Origin: Pinus tabuliformis
Taxonomy: Eukaryota > Streptophyta > Pinopsida > Pinales > Pinaceae
Direction of reading: 5' to 3'
NCBI GenBank assembly: GCA_031772625.1
Contig: CM062810.1
Coordinates: 455,395,731 to 455,459,730, forward strand
DNA length: 64,000 nt
Shown: positions 1-10,570 of the stretch, piece after piece
How positions within the stretch are numbered: the first letter of the stretch is position 1
How the letters are laid out: each line of letters starts with the position of its first letter
The notes under the pieces: generated by a model
What the model was told of the DNA's origin: nothing
What the model saw: the letters and a program-made list of their open reading frames with translations, nothing else
Databases searched by the model: none
Translations under genes and position numbers: made by a program

Positions 1-867
1 GAGTTGGCTTCTAAATTTGAGATGAATGACCCAGGACCGATGCACTATTTCCTAGAGTTGGAGATCTCAAAAAATCCACGTGAAGTTTTCCTCTCTCAAG
101 GAAAATATGTTGTGAAGATATTGGAAAGATTTGGGATGGTGGCCCGCAAGCCTCTGACTACTTTGATGGAACTTAGCTTTTATAAGTTATATTGTAGTGT
201 TGTTGGACCTAAATTGGGAAATGCTTCTAAGTATTGTCAACTCATAGGAGCACTGATGATCTTGGTGAAATCCCATCAGGACATATGTTTTTCAGTTAAC
301 ACATTAAGCCAATGCATGATTGAGCCTCATCATATAAATTGGATTCCTGCCAAGAATATTTTGAGATATCTTCTAGGCACAATCACTCATGCACTGAGAT
401 AGACATTAAGAGATGTGAAGTTGCATGGTTATTCTGTTGTTGATTGGGAATCCAGTGTGGAGGATCGCAATAGAACTTCCGGATGTCGCATTTCTTTGGG
501 TTGTGCTCCGATATTCTACATGAGCAGGAAGCATAAATTGGTTGCCTTGAGCACTAACGAGGTCGAATATACAATTGCTAGTATGGCCTCCTGTGAAGTT
601 GTTTGTTTGAGGAAACTCTTCAATGAGTTGTTTGGACATGTTTTGGATGCCACCATGAGCCACTACAACAACCAAACTAGGATCCAATTTTCAGAGAATC
701 TTCTGTTTCATGATCTTTCCAAGCATATAGATATTAGGTACCACTTTATCGAGGATATGGTACAACGAGGAGCAATAGGGCTCAATCACATTAGGACTGA
801 TGAGCAAGTCGCCAATATTCTGATAAAGCCCCTAGGGAAGGTCAAATTGTTGGCCTTTCGAGAATGA
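1..867 (+). pseudogene. Ty1/copia pol 3' fragment (RT C-terminus and RNase H)
   Basis: The reading frame is already open at base 1, so the gene begins outside the window. The first 130 codons match the end of a copia reverse transcriptase (MNDPGPMHYFLELEI, then LSQGKYVVKILERFGM, then the KYCQLIGALM segment). After an in-frame TAG at 400-402 the same frame continues as the copia RNase H (DWESSVEDRNRTSGC, then VALSTNEVEYTIASMASCE, SKHIDIRYHFI and RTDEQVANILIKPL) and stops at 865-867. The family normally has a conserved DNQ in RNase H; here it reads NNQ, so a catalytic Asp is lost. Such enzymes copy element RNA to DNA in cytoplasmic particles. This copy is dead: one nonsense codon plus the lost residue. 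The family assignment is secure. Confidence 0.93.
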
Positions 868-1513
868 ATTAGAGTTGTGGAGAGACCCTCTTTTTAGGAT
901 CATATGTGAGATGTACATTAAGATATGGGAGCTCCAACAGCTTGGGGTAGTTCTTGGAGTGATGAGAAACCATAGGGAGAGTGGTTCACCCTTCCCCTAG
1001 TGGTTTTTAGTCTACAAGGTGATTGGTTCATCCTTCACCTATGCTACCCCTTAGTGACATGTAGGTAGGATGAGTGGTTCATCCTTGTCCTCTTCAGACA
1101 CCCTACCCATGCAGCCTGGGAGTCATTGGAAGTACCTCTCATCTACCCAATGAGTAAGGAAATGGGGATATGGAACATAGTAATATCGATGGATGCATTG
1201 TGTACTACCATACTGCCTATACTATCATGACTGATACTGATCTCGGATCAATTGGAATTGTCTTTGGGTTAGTAAGAGTGGTATGAGACACTCTCTTTTG
1301 ATTTGAATTCAATTTGGGTTAGTAAGAGTGGTATGAGACACTGTCCTTTGATTGGGATTGGCTTCGGGTCAGTAGATAATGGTATGATACATTCTCGACC
1401 ACTTCTTCTTCTTCATAGTTCAACAGAGTACAAAAGAGTAGTGCATTGATGGTAGGCATAGTACATAATGGTAGATAGATTAGTAGATGGAGTTCTCCCT
1501 AGTTGAGAGGGAG
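868..1513 (+). other. copia 3' UTR with short tandem repeats and polypurine tract
   Basis: Non-coding sequence between the copia stop codon and its 3' LTR. Three short copies of a GTGGTTCAYCCTT-like motif lie between about 980 and 1095. A 50-51 bp unit is repeated three times at 1259-1408. The purine run GAGAGGGAG at 1505-1513 is placed as expected for the plus-strand primer just before an LTR beginning TGTTAAAA at 1514. Confidence 0.6.
1259..1408 (+). repeat. 50-51 bp tandem triplication
   Basis: The string GGGTTAGTAAGAGTGGTATG recurs at 1265 and 1316, with a diverged third copy at 1366, giving a period of 50-51 bp. It lies in the 3' UTR of the copia element. Confidence 0.8.
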
Positions 1514-2571
1514 TGTTAAAATTAGAAGCTACATATAAAATCTACATGGGTCATCTTATTTATGAAAACTAACATTTTTCTTGATTCCTCTCTCAAAGAG
1601 GTGTAGGATTGATCTAAATATCATTTGATTCTGACATGTACAAATGATGTTATGAATTTATTTTGATTATGGTCAATTTGTCAAGGTCAAAAAGCAAAAT
1701 TATGTAGACCTAGAAGCCCAATAGTCACATCTATTCATCCTCAATGTTGCATGTAAAATAGAAGGTGACATAGCCTCATTTAGACACATTCATCTTCACG
1801 CTTCTCTCTCTCTCTCTCACATCATTGATTCGGTACAAATGTCTACTCCTTTCTCCCTCCACACGTTCAAAATTTCAAGAGAAAGAAATTTTGGGAGAGC
1901 CAAATTTGAGAAGGCTAAAATTTCAGGAGAGCGAAATTTGAAGACACTGAAATTTCAAGAGGTCAAAACCAAGCGTTGACCAACATGCGTTGACCTCCTT
2001 TGAATGTGTTTTTGTGAGGGTTATCTTTGTTTTGGCATGCTACATTTCTAGGCACAAAAATCGAGGCTAAACATAGCCTACTAACAAGCATTGACTACAG
2101 CTAGGGCTTACCGCAAGTGAGTCATTTGACCAGACTTTCACTTGGTTGAATTTGACTGTTTTGAGGATTTTTTTATCTTGTTTTTTGGAGGCCAAAGTTA
2201 ACTAAAGTTAACTGATTTGCTGAGGGTCAAATCTTCCCTATTGACGAGCATTGACTTTTATGTTTAGGGCTCTTTTTTTGTTGATATAAATTATCAAATT
2301 TGTTCCATTGAGGGGGTCAAGAAGAGGTATGAGGCATCACCAATTTTATAGTTGAAGTTTGAATTTTGGTTTATCAATTTTGGCCCTATGTATGAAACAA
2401 AACATGGAAAGAGGTTATCCCCTTGGAAAAGTTCAAAAGGGGAAGGCCAAATAAGTCCTTATATAAAGATCTAAATCCACAGACCTCCATCATAAATATA
2501 GTTAATCACGTATTTAAGGAGAGTAAAATATTATCCATACAAATCTTCATAAAGATAATGGAACATCCCTT
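1514..2571 (+). other. putative copia 3' LTR start and flanking non-coding DNA
   Basis: An LTR of the copia element probably starts at 1514 (TGTTAAAATTAG) directly after the purine tract. I cannot place its end because the other LTR is outside the window. The stretch contains a (CT)n run at about 1804-1818 and loosely repeated AAATTT/GGAGAG units at 1866-1965. I see no gene here. Confidence 0.35.
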
Positions 2572-2576
2572 GAATC

Positions 2577-3009
2577 TGTTATAGATCTAACCCGGAAACA
2601 TATGATAATGGAAATAAACCCAGAAACAATAAGAGAGAAATAGATAGAAATGCTTCTTTATTGATATCAAACCCTTAAGGTAGGGCAACACCATACATTC
2701 ACTCCTTAAGGAAGGAGAACACTCCACAAGCCATATGCCTGTTCATACAATAATCCTTCACTATTTCTCCATGTGGAGTCTCTAGCCTCTATATAAGCCT
2801 CATACATACAATACCATGGATCATTACCATGGTTCCCTCATGCCATCAAACTAATACCATGGGCCCATTACATTATTATTAACTACTTGTGGTCCCTTAC
2901 ATGATATGGGTTAACCACCTTATTTATTACTATGGCCCATTCAATTATTACATTATTACCTTGGGTACCTCCCTTGGTACCCCATATTATCCCCCCTAGG
3001 TATATAACA
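2577..3009 (-). repeat. Gyp5 LTR (3' LTR in element orientation)
   Basis: Begins TGTTATAGATC and ends CTAGGTATATAACA on the plus strand. It pairs with 4897-5329 at about 96% identity by eye. Confidence 0.93.
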
Positions 3010-3021
3010 TTCCACCCCCCT
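3010..3021 (-). promoter_or_regulatory. Gyp5 polypurine tract
   Basis: On the minus strand AGGGGGGTGGAA abuts the 3' LTR, the standard position for priming plus-strand DNA synthesis. Confidence 0.75.
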
Positions 3022-3633
3022 AAGCATGTTTCGTCCCCGAAACATGGGAAGAACACAAATAATAAGATCTACTCAAAAGAGTAGTCCACTGGTACCATGC
3101 ACGTGCATCTAGCCATCCAAGAGAAAGGTGAACCCTCGATCTCGCTGGTGCCTCGCTTGCTTAAGATGGAAGTTGACTGTGGTAGCTCTTCTATGTGGAT
3201 GTGTAGTAGGTGGATCTTCGCTCCTCTCTATCTGTCCTACGGGGGTTGTTGTCCATGTGGCTAATTGGTTTCCATCTTGTTGTTTGTCTTACGGGGTGAT
3301 GTGGGTGATGATATGTTGAAGTTTGAATCCACGATGGCTTTTTCTTTTATTCACCCCTTACGGGAGTCTGACTGTTATCTGGTGCATGTTGTGGTGCCTG
3401 ATGTGGTGTCTTATTTTTCAATATTACTTCAACCATTGAGCCCTCCTTTGATGTATCAACACCTATAACCTTTTCAGCTTCAGCCTCTGTTTGTGTTTGA
3501 TTGTCTATCATCACTCGCTCATCATCTAATATGTTAGACCCTAGAACATCTTCTGCTTCAGCCTCCTTGGACTCTGCCTATTTATTAATGGAAATATCCT
3601 GTAATGTAATTTTCTTCTTTTTATACTAGAGCT

Positions 3634-3987
3634 TCAGGAATTTCTTCTATACATTAATATTGATAGTACCCACTGATTCCATCCAAGGGTATCCCAAAAC
3701 AACATCCATGTTATCCATATCTGAAGCATAAAAATCACCATGAAACACATATACATAGAAAGCTTCAAATCCTTATAAATTTGAACATCCTCATCATCAA
3801 CCTGTGTATTTTCAATTTGTTTTGATGGAACTTGCAATTTTTTGCCAAGTTGACATTTATGAGATTTTGCTTGCAACTCGGATTTATAGATACAATGACT
3901 TTCTCCTTCTGAATCAATCCATGAACCTACAATACAGAGATACCAGCAAAAAATAACCCTTTTGGTTCCTTGGTTTCCTTCTTTCAT
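3634..3987 (-). pseudogene. Gyp5 aspartic protease remnant (retropepsin-like)
   Basis: The minus-strand frame contains SWIDSEGESHCIYKSEL, which aligns with the gypsy protease active-site region (normally I-D-S-G-x-T/S-H). The Gly after D-S is replaced, giving DSEG. Switching frame near 3760 gives the protease C-terminal half with the hallmark DVVLGYPWMESVGTINI, so a frameshift breaks the domain. Retropepsins mature the Gag-Pol polyprotein. This remnant is inactive by frameshift and by its altered active site. It lies just downstream of the Gyp5 gag in element orientation. Confidence 0.72.
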
Positions 3988-4022
3988 GTAAAAATAAAAT
4001 CTTTGCTAGGCTGTGTGTCTGT

Positions 4023-4298
4023 CTATGTGAGCTTATCCACAAGATTAGATTTACGGTCAAAGCGCTCTATAAGAGCTTTTTTGAAGGCATCCCAAGTCAA
4101 AAACCTTCCATTGGAATGTTGATGCTCTTGCCACCATTGTCGTCTTTCATTGTCCAAGTACATACTTCCCACCATAAGTTGAGTCTCATTATCATAGACG
4201 TGATCTAAATATTTCTCCATTTGTGCTAGCCATCTAGCTGGATGAGAGCCATCAAATTTATACAAGTCCCTCAAATTCCGATCTAGGCCCGCCATCAC
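4023..4298 (-). pseudogene. Gyp5 gag domain fragment (retrotransposon gag)
   Basis: A 91-residue minus-strand frame carries the core of the plant retrotransposon gag domain: YKFDGSHPARWLAQMEKYLD, then RRQWWQEHQHS, then TWDAFKKALIERFDRKSN. Gag forms the capsid that packages element RNA. Full gypsy Gag proteins are several times longer; no zinc knuckle is seen here and the frame ends soon after the core domain. The first Met at 4298 is a plausible start because the 5' leader and primer site lie just upstream. Truncated or internally deleted; assignment to the gag family is firm. Confidence 0.82.
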
Positions 4299-4489
4299 AA
4301 AAAATATTGGCGAAAATTTGAAATGGTCACAATTCCGTCAATATTGCTCAGAATCCCTATTATAACCTATTTTTAGAAATGGAACAATCTTTCTGCATCT
4401 GCCCATGTGGTAGAAATCTTGATCCAGTCACTTGGAATTTCAGATCTGTACTGCAACTTTCCCGCCGTCACCAAAATTTCTGCAAAAAA

Positions 4490-4860
4490 GAGCTGATTTT
4501 AAATAAGCGATATCTCCCTCATCCGGACTCCGATTCGACTGATGTTTTTTTTGAAGTTGGGTATTTTTTCACAAATAATCTAGATCTACAATTATATTTT
4601 GTAGATATTGCACCAGGATGTCTATATCTGCGCCGCCAACGCGCTGCCGTGAAAAATTGTCTACAACTCCACTGATTTTTAGATCAGCGATATCTCCTTC
4701 GTCCGGACTCCGATTCAACCGATTTTTTTTTTGAAATCGGCTATTTTTTAACAAAGAATACAGATATACAATTATATTTTCCATATCTTTCACCAAAACA
4801 TAGAGATCTGATCTGCAAACTCGCCGCCCCCGAAATCCTGCAAAAAATTAAAAAAAAATT
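4490..4860 (-). repeat. about 179-bp tandem duplication in the Gyp5 5' leader
   Basis: GCGATATCTCC followed by TCCGGACTCCGATTC occurs at about 4508 and again at about 4687, each followed by a T-rich run and ACAATTATATTTT. The copies are diverged. They sit between the primer site and gag in element orientation. Confidence 0.75.
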
Positions 4861-4882
4861 CTCCCCTTGTGCCCAAGAAAGT

Positions 4883-4894
4883 GCTGTGATACCA
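4883..4894 (-). other. Gyp5 primer binding site (initiator tRNA-Met type)
   Basis: On the minus strand TGGTATCACAGC lies two bases inside the 5' LTR. It matches 11 of 12 bases of the plant tRNA-iMet complement TGGTATCAGAGC used by many copia and gypsy elements. Confidence 0.8.
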
Positions 4895-4896
4895 CT

Positions 4897-5329
4897 TGTT
4901 ATAGATCTAACCTAGAAAAATATGATAATGGAAATAAACCCAGAAACAATAAGAGTGAAATAGATATAAATGTTTCTTTCTTGATATCAAACCCTTAAGG
5001 TAGGGCAACACCATACATTCACTTCTTAGGGAAGGAGAACACTCCACAAGCCATATGCATGTTCATACAATAATCCTTCACTATTTCTCCATGTGGAGTC
5101 TCTAGCCTCTATATAGGCCTCATACATACAATACCATGGATCATTACCGTGGTTCCCTCATACCATCAAACTAATACCATGGGCCCATTACATTATTATT
5201 AACTACTTGTGGTCCCTTACATGATATGGGTTAACCACGTTATTTATTACTATGGCCCATCCCATTATTACATTATTACCTTGGGTACCTCCCTTGGTAC
5301 CCCATATTATCCCCCCTAGGTATATAACA
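4897..5329 (-). repeat. Gyp5 LTR (5' LTR in element orientation)
   Basis: 433 bp, paired with 2577-3009. Followed directly by the target duplication GAATC. Confidence 0.93.
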
Positions 5330-5453
5330 GAATCTCATGATAAATGGGGCATCTATAGATGAGGATGCAATGAATGTACGATACTAATACATATGTAGAA
5401 GATGATCATGAAACTCGTAAGTTCATGAATCCATGATTGTAATGAGATTGGCA

Positions 5454-5577
5454 TCATCATAATCATTGTCATCATCTTCATTATCATCATAATCACAACC
5501 ATCATCATTTTCATTATTGCATTATCATCACAATCACTCATCATGTCATCATCATCATCATATTCATCATCATCATG
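5454..5577 (+). repeat. imperfect (CAT)n microsatellite
   Basis: A run dominated by CAT/ATC triplets with scattered interruptions, leading into the minisatellite region that follows. Confidence 0.85.
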
Positions 5578-5629
5578 ATTATGGACATTATCGTTAATTG
5601 TTCATAATTGGACATAAAAGAGGATACAA

Positions 5630-6545
5630 ATGTGAATGAAAAAGTGGAAGCAAATGTGGGTTGAAACACTAGGCACAAGATATGGCACAATTTGTGCCAC
5701 AACAAAAGTGAATGCAAAAGTGGATGTAACAACAAACACAAGAGAAGATGCAAACTTAGATGCAAGACAATATCAATAAGGGATATAAAAGTGGATGCAG
5801 ACATGGGTGAAACAGGAGATACAAATTTGGATGAGAAATATGGATGCAATGGAAATATGTGCAATAGAAAATAAAAAATAGGTCAAAAAACCCAATGCAT
5901 AAACCCAACATAAAAATGGATGCAAAAAGAGATGCAATATTTGATGCAAATACTGGATGCAAAAGAGAATGCAAACATAGATGCAAGAGTAGAAGCAAAC
6001 CTAGGTACAACAATAAGTGTAAAACATAGCACAAATTGTGGCACAACAAAAGTGGATGTAATAATAAATGTAATAAAATTCAATGCAAAAGTAGATGAAA
6101 AATAAGACACAAAACCTCATACAAATCCTAGCGAAAAATTGGATACAAAAGGGATGCAAAAATATTTGTAAAAGTCCATGAAAACCTAGATTTATGTGAG
6201 GATGTTATGGTGGATGCAAAATTAGAAGGAAAAATGGGTGCAAATGGAGGGGCCAAACTAGGTGCAAATTATTGCACAAGAAAATTGGATGCATTAGTGG
6301 ACACAATAATATATGCAAAATAGGACGAAAATATGGATGCAAAACAAGATGTAAAAGTGGATGCAAAAGTAGTTGAAACAAAATTAGGGGTCAAACTTGA
6401 TACAAAACATGGCACAAAATATGGAACAAAAATTGGCATAGTGGCATAAAACCTGGTGTAAAACATAGAGCAAAGTCTGTTACAACAGGTGGTATTAAAC
6501 TTGGTGTAAAACTTGGTGCAAAACTAGGTTCAAATTTTGCATCAA
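5630..6545 (+). repeat. degenerate 12-bp minisatellite (GATGCAAAAGTG-like)
   Basis: About 0.9 kb built from diverged copies of a roughly 12-base unit close to GATGCAAAAGTG, with variants such as GGCACAAAATAT and GATACAAAATTG. The repeat keeps several frames open on the minus strand, giving F/A/S/T-rich translations that look like artefacts of the period. No gene signal. Confidence 0.8.
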
Positions 6546-7337
6546 CTTTGGCACCATATTTGATAAATGGACACAAATAACACCAAGAATGGGCTCTAGA
6601 CTCAAAAGAAATGAAGAAAAAAGGGACGTTAATCACACAGTCTTGTTGTAGTTTATTCTTAACCGTAAACATAATGAATTATTGTCAAACATTTCTTTGA
6701 TTAATAAAAATGTTGCACATCAAATAGGAAAATCACAAGTTGCAACTTATAATGATGTTTAGGATTAGTGACTCAAACTCTAAGTTTAAACTCTAAATTT
6801 TGTCAATTGGATCTAACTTAAGTGGTTAGGTGACATTACTGTGATCCCAAGTTCAAGTCTGCTAGATTGACATGTTTAGCCCCTAAAATATAGTAACCTC
6901 TAAAATATAATCACTATGAATGTACTCTATATACTATATATTCTCCCCATAAATTATAAAAAAAAATTATTTCTATAAACATTTTTTTTACAACATCTAA
7001 TGAAATTAAGAATTAAATAATATGATCCATACAAGTAACTCACTAAAAAATAATAACATTCCAATAACCCACTAAATGAATGCTTAAAATATATAAATTT
7101 AGACTCTATCAAAAGTATGCCTGGATATTTATCGTTTGACGTAAGATATATATTTCTTTAGTTAAAACAAATACAAGAGCGTTAGCATTAAATGTGTATG
7201 TGGTCCATGCCAATGACCCACTCGATAAGTCTATCTTTCTATTCCTTCAATGTAAGTAATAGATATTTATTTAAACCACTTCGAAATTTGAAAACGATCT
7301 AGAAAATTTAATAACTATACTAGTAATGACGATCAAC
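6546..7337. other. AT-rich non-coding DNA
   Basis: No coding region or transposon feature recognised. A tRNA-like pair of motifs (AAGTGGTTAG at about 6818 and GTTCAAGTC at about 6851) hints at a SINE remnant but is not conclusive. Confidence 0.5.
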
Positions 7338-8387
7338 TAACCTTTTGCCAATTGGCATTTCAGATCTGCAAACTGGACAGGTATCACCAGTTCCAGCCAT
7401 CTTGAAATGCAACGAAGATGGTACAGGTGGCCGAATTGGAGTTGAGACGCCTTCTCATCCAATTGAAAATCAACATGGCATACTGGGCAGCATGAACTAC
7501 ATGGCATACTGGGCAGCATGAACAGCATTTACCTGATGTTCTGAAATACATATGTTACTGTCACAATGGGTTCTCACGTATTCCAGAACAAATCGCACCA
7601 CGAGATAAGATTGTCGCTGGAATTCAACAAAGTAATATAGCTTCCTGAATAGCTCCTGACAATCACGTCTTATATCTCGTATCTGTTGATGATCCGGTGG
7701 TTCTTCCATAGCCAGATGCGGAACACGAGTTTTTTGGATTTCGTGTCTCTGATCATCATTGGTGCGAGTAGCCTCTTCTGTGGCCACCTGATTCTCAGGA
7801 ACTGGCGGCAATATATCCTCTGCAACAATATCTCGACCAGTGACTCTGTTATGATTGGTTGTTGGTTAGAGAATTGTGCTTCTCTACGTGAAAGCTAGCA
7901 TCTTACGCTCACTTTGTAGCTGTTGTTCCGCAAGAGAGTATAGCCTTGTTAGTATCTCTAGATAACAGTCTCTGTGAGTATTTTGACTGGCTATCCGAAT
8001 AGCTTTTTCTATAAGAACCCAATTTCGACGAGCACCGGGCAATGCGTTACCTAATATAATCTCTTCTACCTGACGAAGAACTTCCTCCAACGCTTCTTCG
8101 TTGCGACGAAGGGTTACAGTACCATAGGGAGTTGAGGAGGAGGACGCATGAGATCTTGCATCATCCTCACTTACATTTCTGCTCTCCCGCTCTGAGTCTC
8201 TTTACCTTTGGAAGTTACCTAATATAATCTCTTCTGCCAGACGAAGAACTTCCTCCAACCCTTCTGCCTCGCGAGGAAGGGTTACAGTACCATTGGGAGG
8301 TGAGGATGAGGAGGCATGAGATCTTGCATCATCATCACTTGCATTTCTGCTCTCCCGCTCCGAGTCTCTTTCCCTCTGCCCTTCCAT
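7338..8387 (-). pseudogene. RING-H2-finger-like host gene remnant
   Basis: Reading the minus strand from ATG at 8387: an acidic and Ser-rich start (MEGQRERDSERESRNASDDD), an E-rich helix (LEEVLRLAEEIILGN), a middle region (KAIRIASQNTHRDCYLEIL, then VRFVLEYVRTHCDSNICI), and a C-terminal RING-like motif CCPVCHVDF...GHLYHLRCISRWLEL. In another frame near 7345-7385 it completes as TCPVCRSEMPIG. RING-H2 fingers bind zinc and act in ubiquitin ligation. Damage seen: a nonsense codon inside an in-frame duplication (about 8205), two in-frame stops near 7855-7898, a short direct duplication at 7478-7525 that shifts the frame, a frameshift before the last C-x2-C, and the third zinc Cys replaced by Phe (QFGH). 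I see no clear introns, so a processed origin is possible. The N-terminal part is not recognised. Confidence 0.6.
8049..8377 (-). repeat. about 165-bp in-frame tandem duplication within the RING-like pseudogene
   Basis: 8215-8377 and 8049-8214 are diverged copies covering the RDSERESRN...EEIILGN segment (about 55 codons). The frame is kept across the junction, but GAA has become TAA in the downstream copy. Confidence 0.8.
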
Positions 8388-8827
8388 TTCGAGATAGAAA
8401 ATGGAAAAGGATGGACAAACCAATATCGATTCGATTGTTGATGACTGACCTGTAATTAACTTGTATACTCCGTTAAGTAAATCTTTTAAGGAAGAAAGGA
8501 AATATTAGGTCGGTCCGCTAGCTCATGGAAGCAAAGATACATTTATTTATACCACTGTAGGGTCACCTTAATGGGCATGTATTAAGCGCCAACACGAACG
8601 CTCCACATAAGGATATAACCAGCTGCATTATCACATAGTATCAATTATGGCATCCAAAGAGTTTCGGTGTTTAGTTGGATAAATTTTACTTATTTAGATT
8701 AAAATAAAATAGAATTATTAGAAAAAATCTATTTATTTTCTTTTTATATGAATTAATGGAGAAATTTACTTGAGTAGAAAGTTATAATTTGTTTGAATAA
8801 TAAGAATTTTGGCCAAAAATTATAACT
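8388..8827. other. AT-rich non-coding DNA
   Basis: Upstream flank of the RING-like remnant. No promoter elements convincing enough to call. Confidence 0.5.
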
Positions 8828-9061
8828 AGAGTACTTTAACAAGGCAATCAATTTATTCTGAAAAATAGTGGAAATTCTACTATGATTTTTGTTAAGAAGG
8901 AATTTTGGGAAAATTTGGGTTACAACTATTAGGCCTTAGGTTTTAGAGTAGTTTAACAAGGCAATCAATTTGTTGGGAAAAATAGTGGAAATTTTACTAT
9001 GATTTTTGCTAACCAGAAATTTTGGGAAATTTGGGTTAGAACTATTAGGCCTTAGGCTTTT
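8828..9061 (+). repeat. 117-bp tandem duplication
   Basis: AGAGTA(C/G)TTTAACAAGG begins at 8828 and 8945. Both copies run through the shared AACTATTAGGCCTTAGG segment with a few differences. Confidence 0.85.
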
Positions 9062-9953
9062 GGGTGTGTAACCATTATTTGAATAATAAATTTATTAAAT
9101 ATATTAGGTTTGTCCATTTATTAACCAACCCATTGTATAAATATAAATATGTTATTATGTTAAGAGGAAAAGGGTGTTGTACATGTGTACATTATATTGC
9201 AAATATTGCATTCAAATATAACTTCCCAATTTGAGATATTGTAATCTCTTTTGGTGTTGTATAAGGGGAAATTATGTTGGAAAATATTTTATTTAAAGAT
9301 AATTGTATGGAAGCCACATTGTAATGTGTGGTCTTATTGTGTTATTTAATTATTTGGATCACGTCAAATCACATAAAAATAAAATAATAAACTTAATAAT
9401 TAGAATTAGAATTAATAATTAAACCACCCTAGATTCATATTAACTTGGATATGTCAAGGCTTTAGAGGAACCAAATCTCTTGACCTAAGAACCTTTTTAG
9501 ATTGAAAAGAGATTTGGCCTCATTTCATTCTTGGTAGATTTGGAGTTAAAATGAATGTAGGTTGGTTAAATAATAAATAAAATAGCATTTTCACTAAAAA
9601 GGTGCAAAGACATGCCGATAGAAGTGTAGATGAATGTAAAGTGGCATAGAGGTAGCATTGCACCAAACAAGGATGTGGATATGGAAGGTTTGAGGACCAT
9701 GGAAAATTTTAGGGGCGAATTTTTGCCTTTGGCTAAATTAAGGGGTTATATATTTTTATTGGGCTAATACTTTGTATCATAGTACATTGTTACAAATAGC
9801 CTCAAATTTATTTTATAAAAAAATTAAGTATGGAGGCTAGCCCACCTTATTTTAAGGGAGAGGGTAGTACTTGAAATTAGGAGTTACAATCTTCCATTCA
9901 CCCTCATTTTCAAGAAAATGTATTTATAATAGTTATAAATAAAAATATAAATA
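9062..9953. other. AT-rich non-coding DNA
   Basis: No gene, LTR boundary or structured repeat recognised. Confidence 0.5.
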
Positions 9954-10570
9954 CACTCGAGGTATGGTAAATGAATAAAAGCTCCTTTTATACTTAATCC
10001 AAAGGTATGGTAAATAAATAAAAATACAAATAAACTAGAGGTATGGTAATGAAATAAAACCTCTTTTTAAATTTAGTCCATAACCCTCTTTCTATTTAAG
10101 AAGTCTCAAATTTTTGAGGTTTCATTTAAGTGAATCCTATGGGCCAAATACCATATTTATAAAAGAGGTATGTTAAATTAATAAAAATATAAATAAACGA
10201 GAGGTATGGTAAAATATAAAACAATTTTTTATATTTATTCCATGTGTCACCTTATATTTATGAACAGGCACACATGTGAATAAATAAAAATATAAATAAA
10301 GTGGAGGTATGGTAAATAAATAAAACATCTTTATATGTTTAGTCCATAACCCTCTTTCTATTTAAGAAGGCTCAAAAAAGAGGTTTTATTTAATTGAATC
10401 CTATGGGCCAAATACTATATTTATGAAAAACGCATGGTAAATTAACAAAAATATAAACAAACTAGAGGTATGGTAAATAAATAAGACATTTTTTATATTT
10501 ACTCCATAAGCCACCTTGTATTTATGAACACTCAAAAAATGTGTTATATTTAGGTGAAGCCTATGGGCCA
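9954..10570 (+). repeat. AT-rich tandem array with about 265-bp higher-order period
   Basis: The core GAGGTATGGTAAAT(A)AATAAAA recurs at about 9958, 10033, 10195, 10298 and 10463. The 10033 and 10298 copies share the block CATAACCCTCTTTCTATTT. The 10195 and 10463 copies share a CACCTT(A/G)TATTTATGAACA block. Spacing of 265 and 268 bp indicates duplication of an A-B pair. Confidence 0.75.

Larger units (their letters stand above)
2577..5329 (-). mobile_element. Gyp5: short gag-protease LTR retrotransposon with intact LTRs and TSD
   Basis: Two 433-bp direct repeats (2577-3009 and 4897-5329), roughly 96% identical, bound a 2.75-kb element. Both begin TGTTATA and end TATAACA, and the 5-bp target duplication GAATC flanks them exactly (2572-2576 and 5330-5334). 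Orientation is minus: a primer site lies inside the right LTR and a purine tract inside the left one. The inside holds a gag domain and a frameshifted protease but no RT, RNase H or integrase, so it would depend on another element's enzymes. Gag and protease point to Ty3/gypsy. LTR identity suggests a younger insertion than Gyp2 or Gyp3. Confidence 0.92.

Noticed and set aside
3128-3468. Plus-strand frames inside Gyp5
   Set aside because: Opposite to the element's orientation, no domain, ordinary amino-acid composition of random frames.
5353-6672. Several minus-strand open frames of 60-107 codons
   Set aside because: They follow the CAT and 12-bp repeats. Composition is set by the repeat period and no domain is visible.
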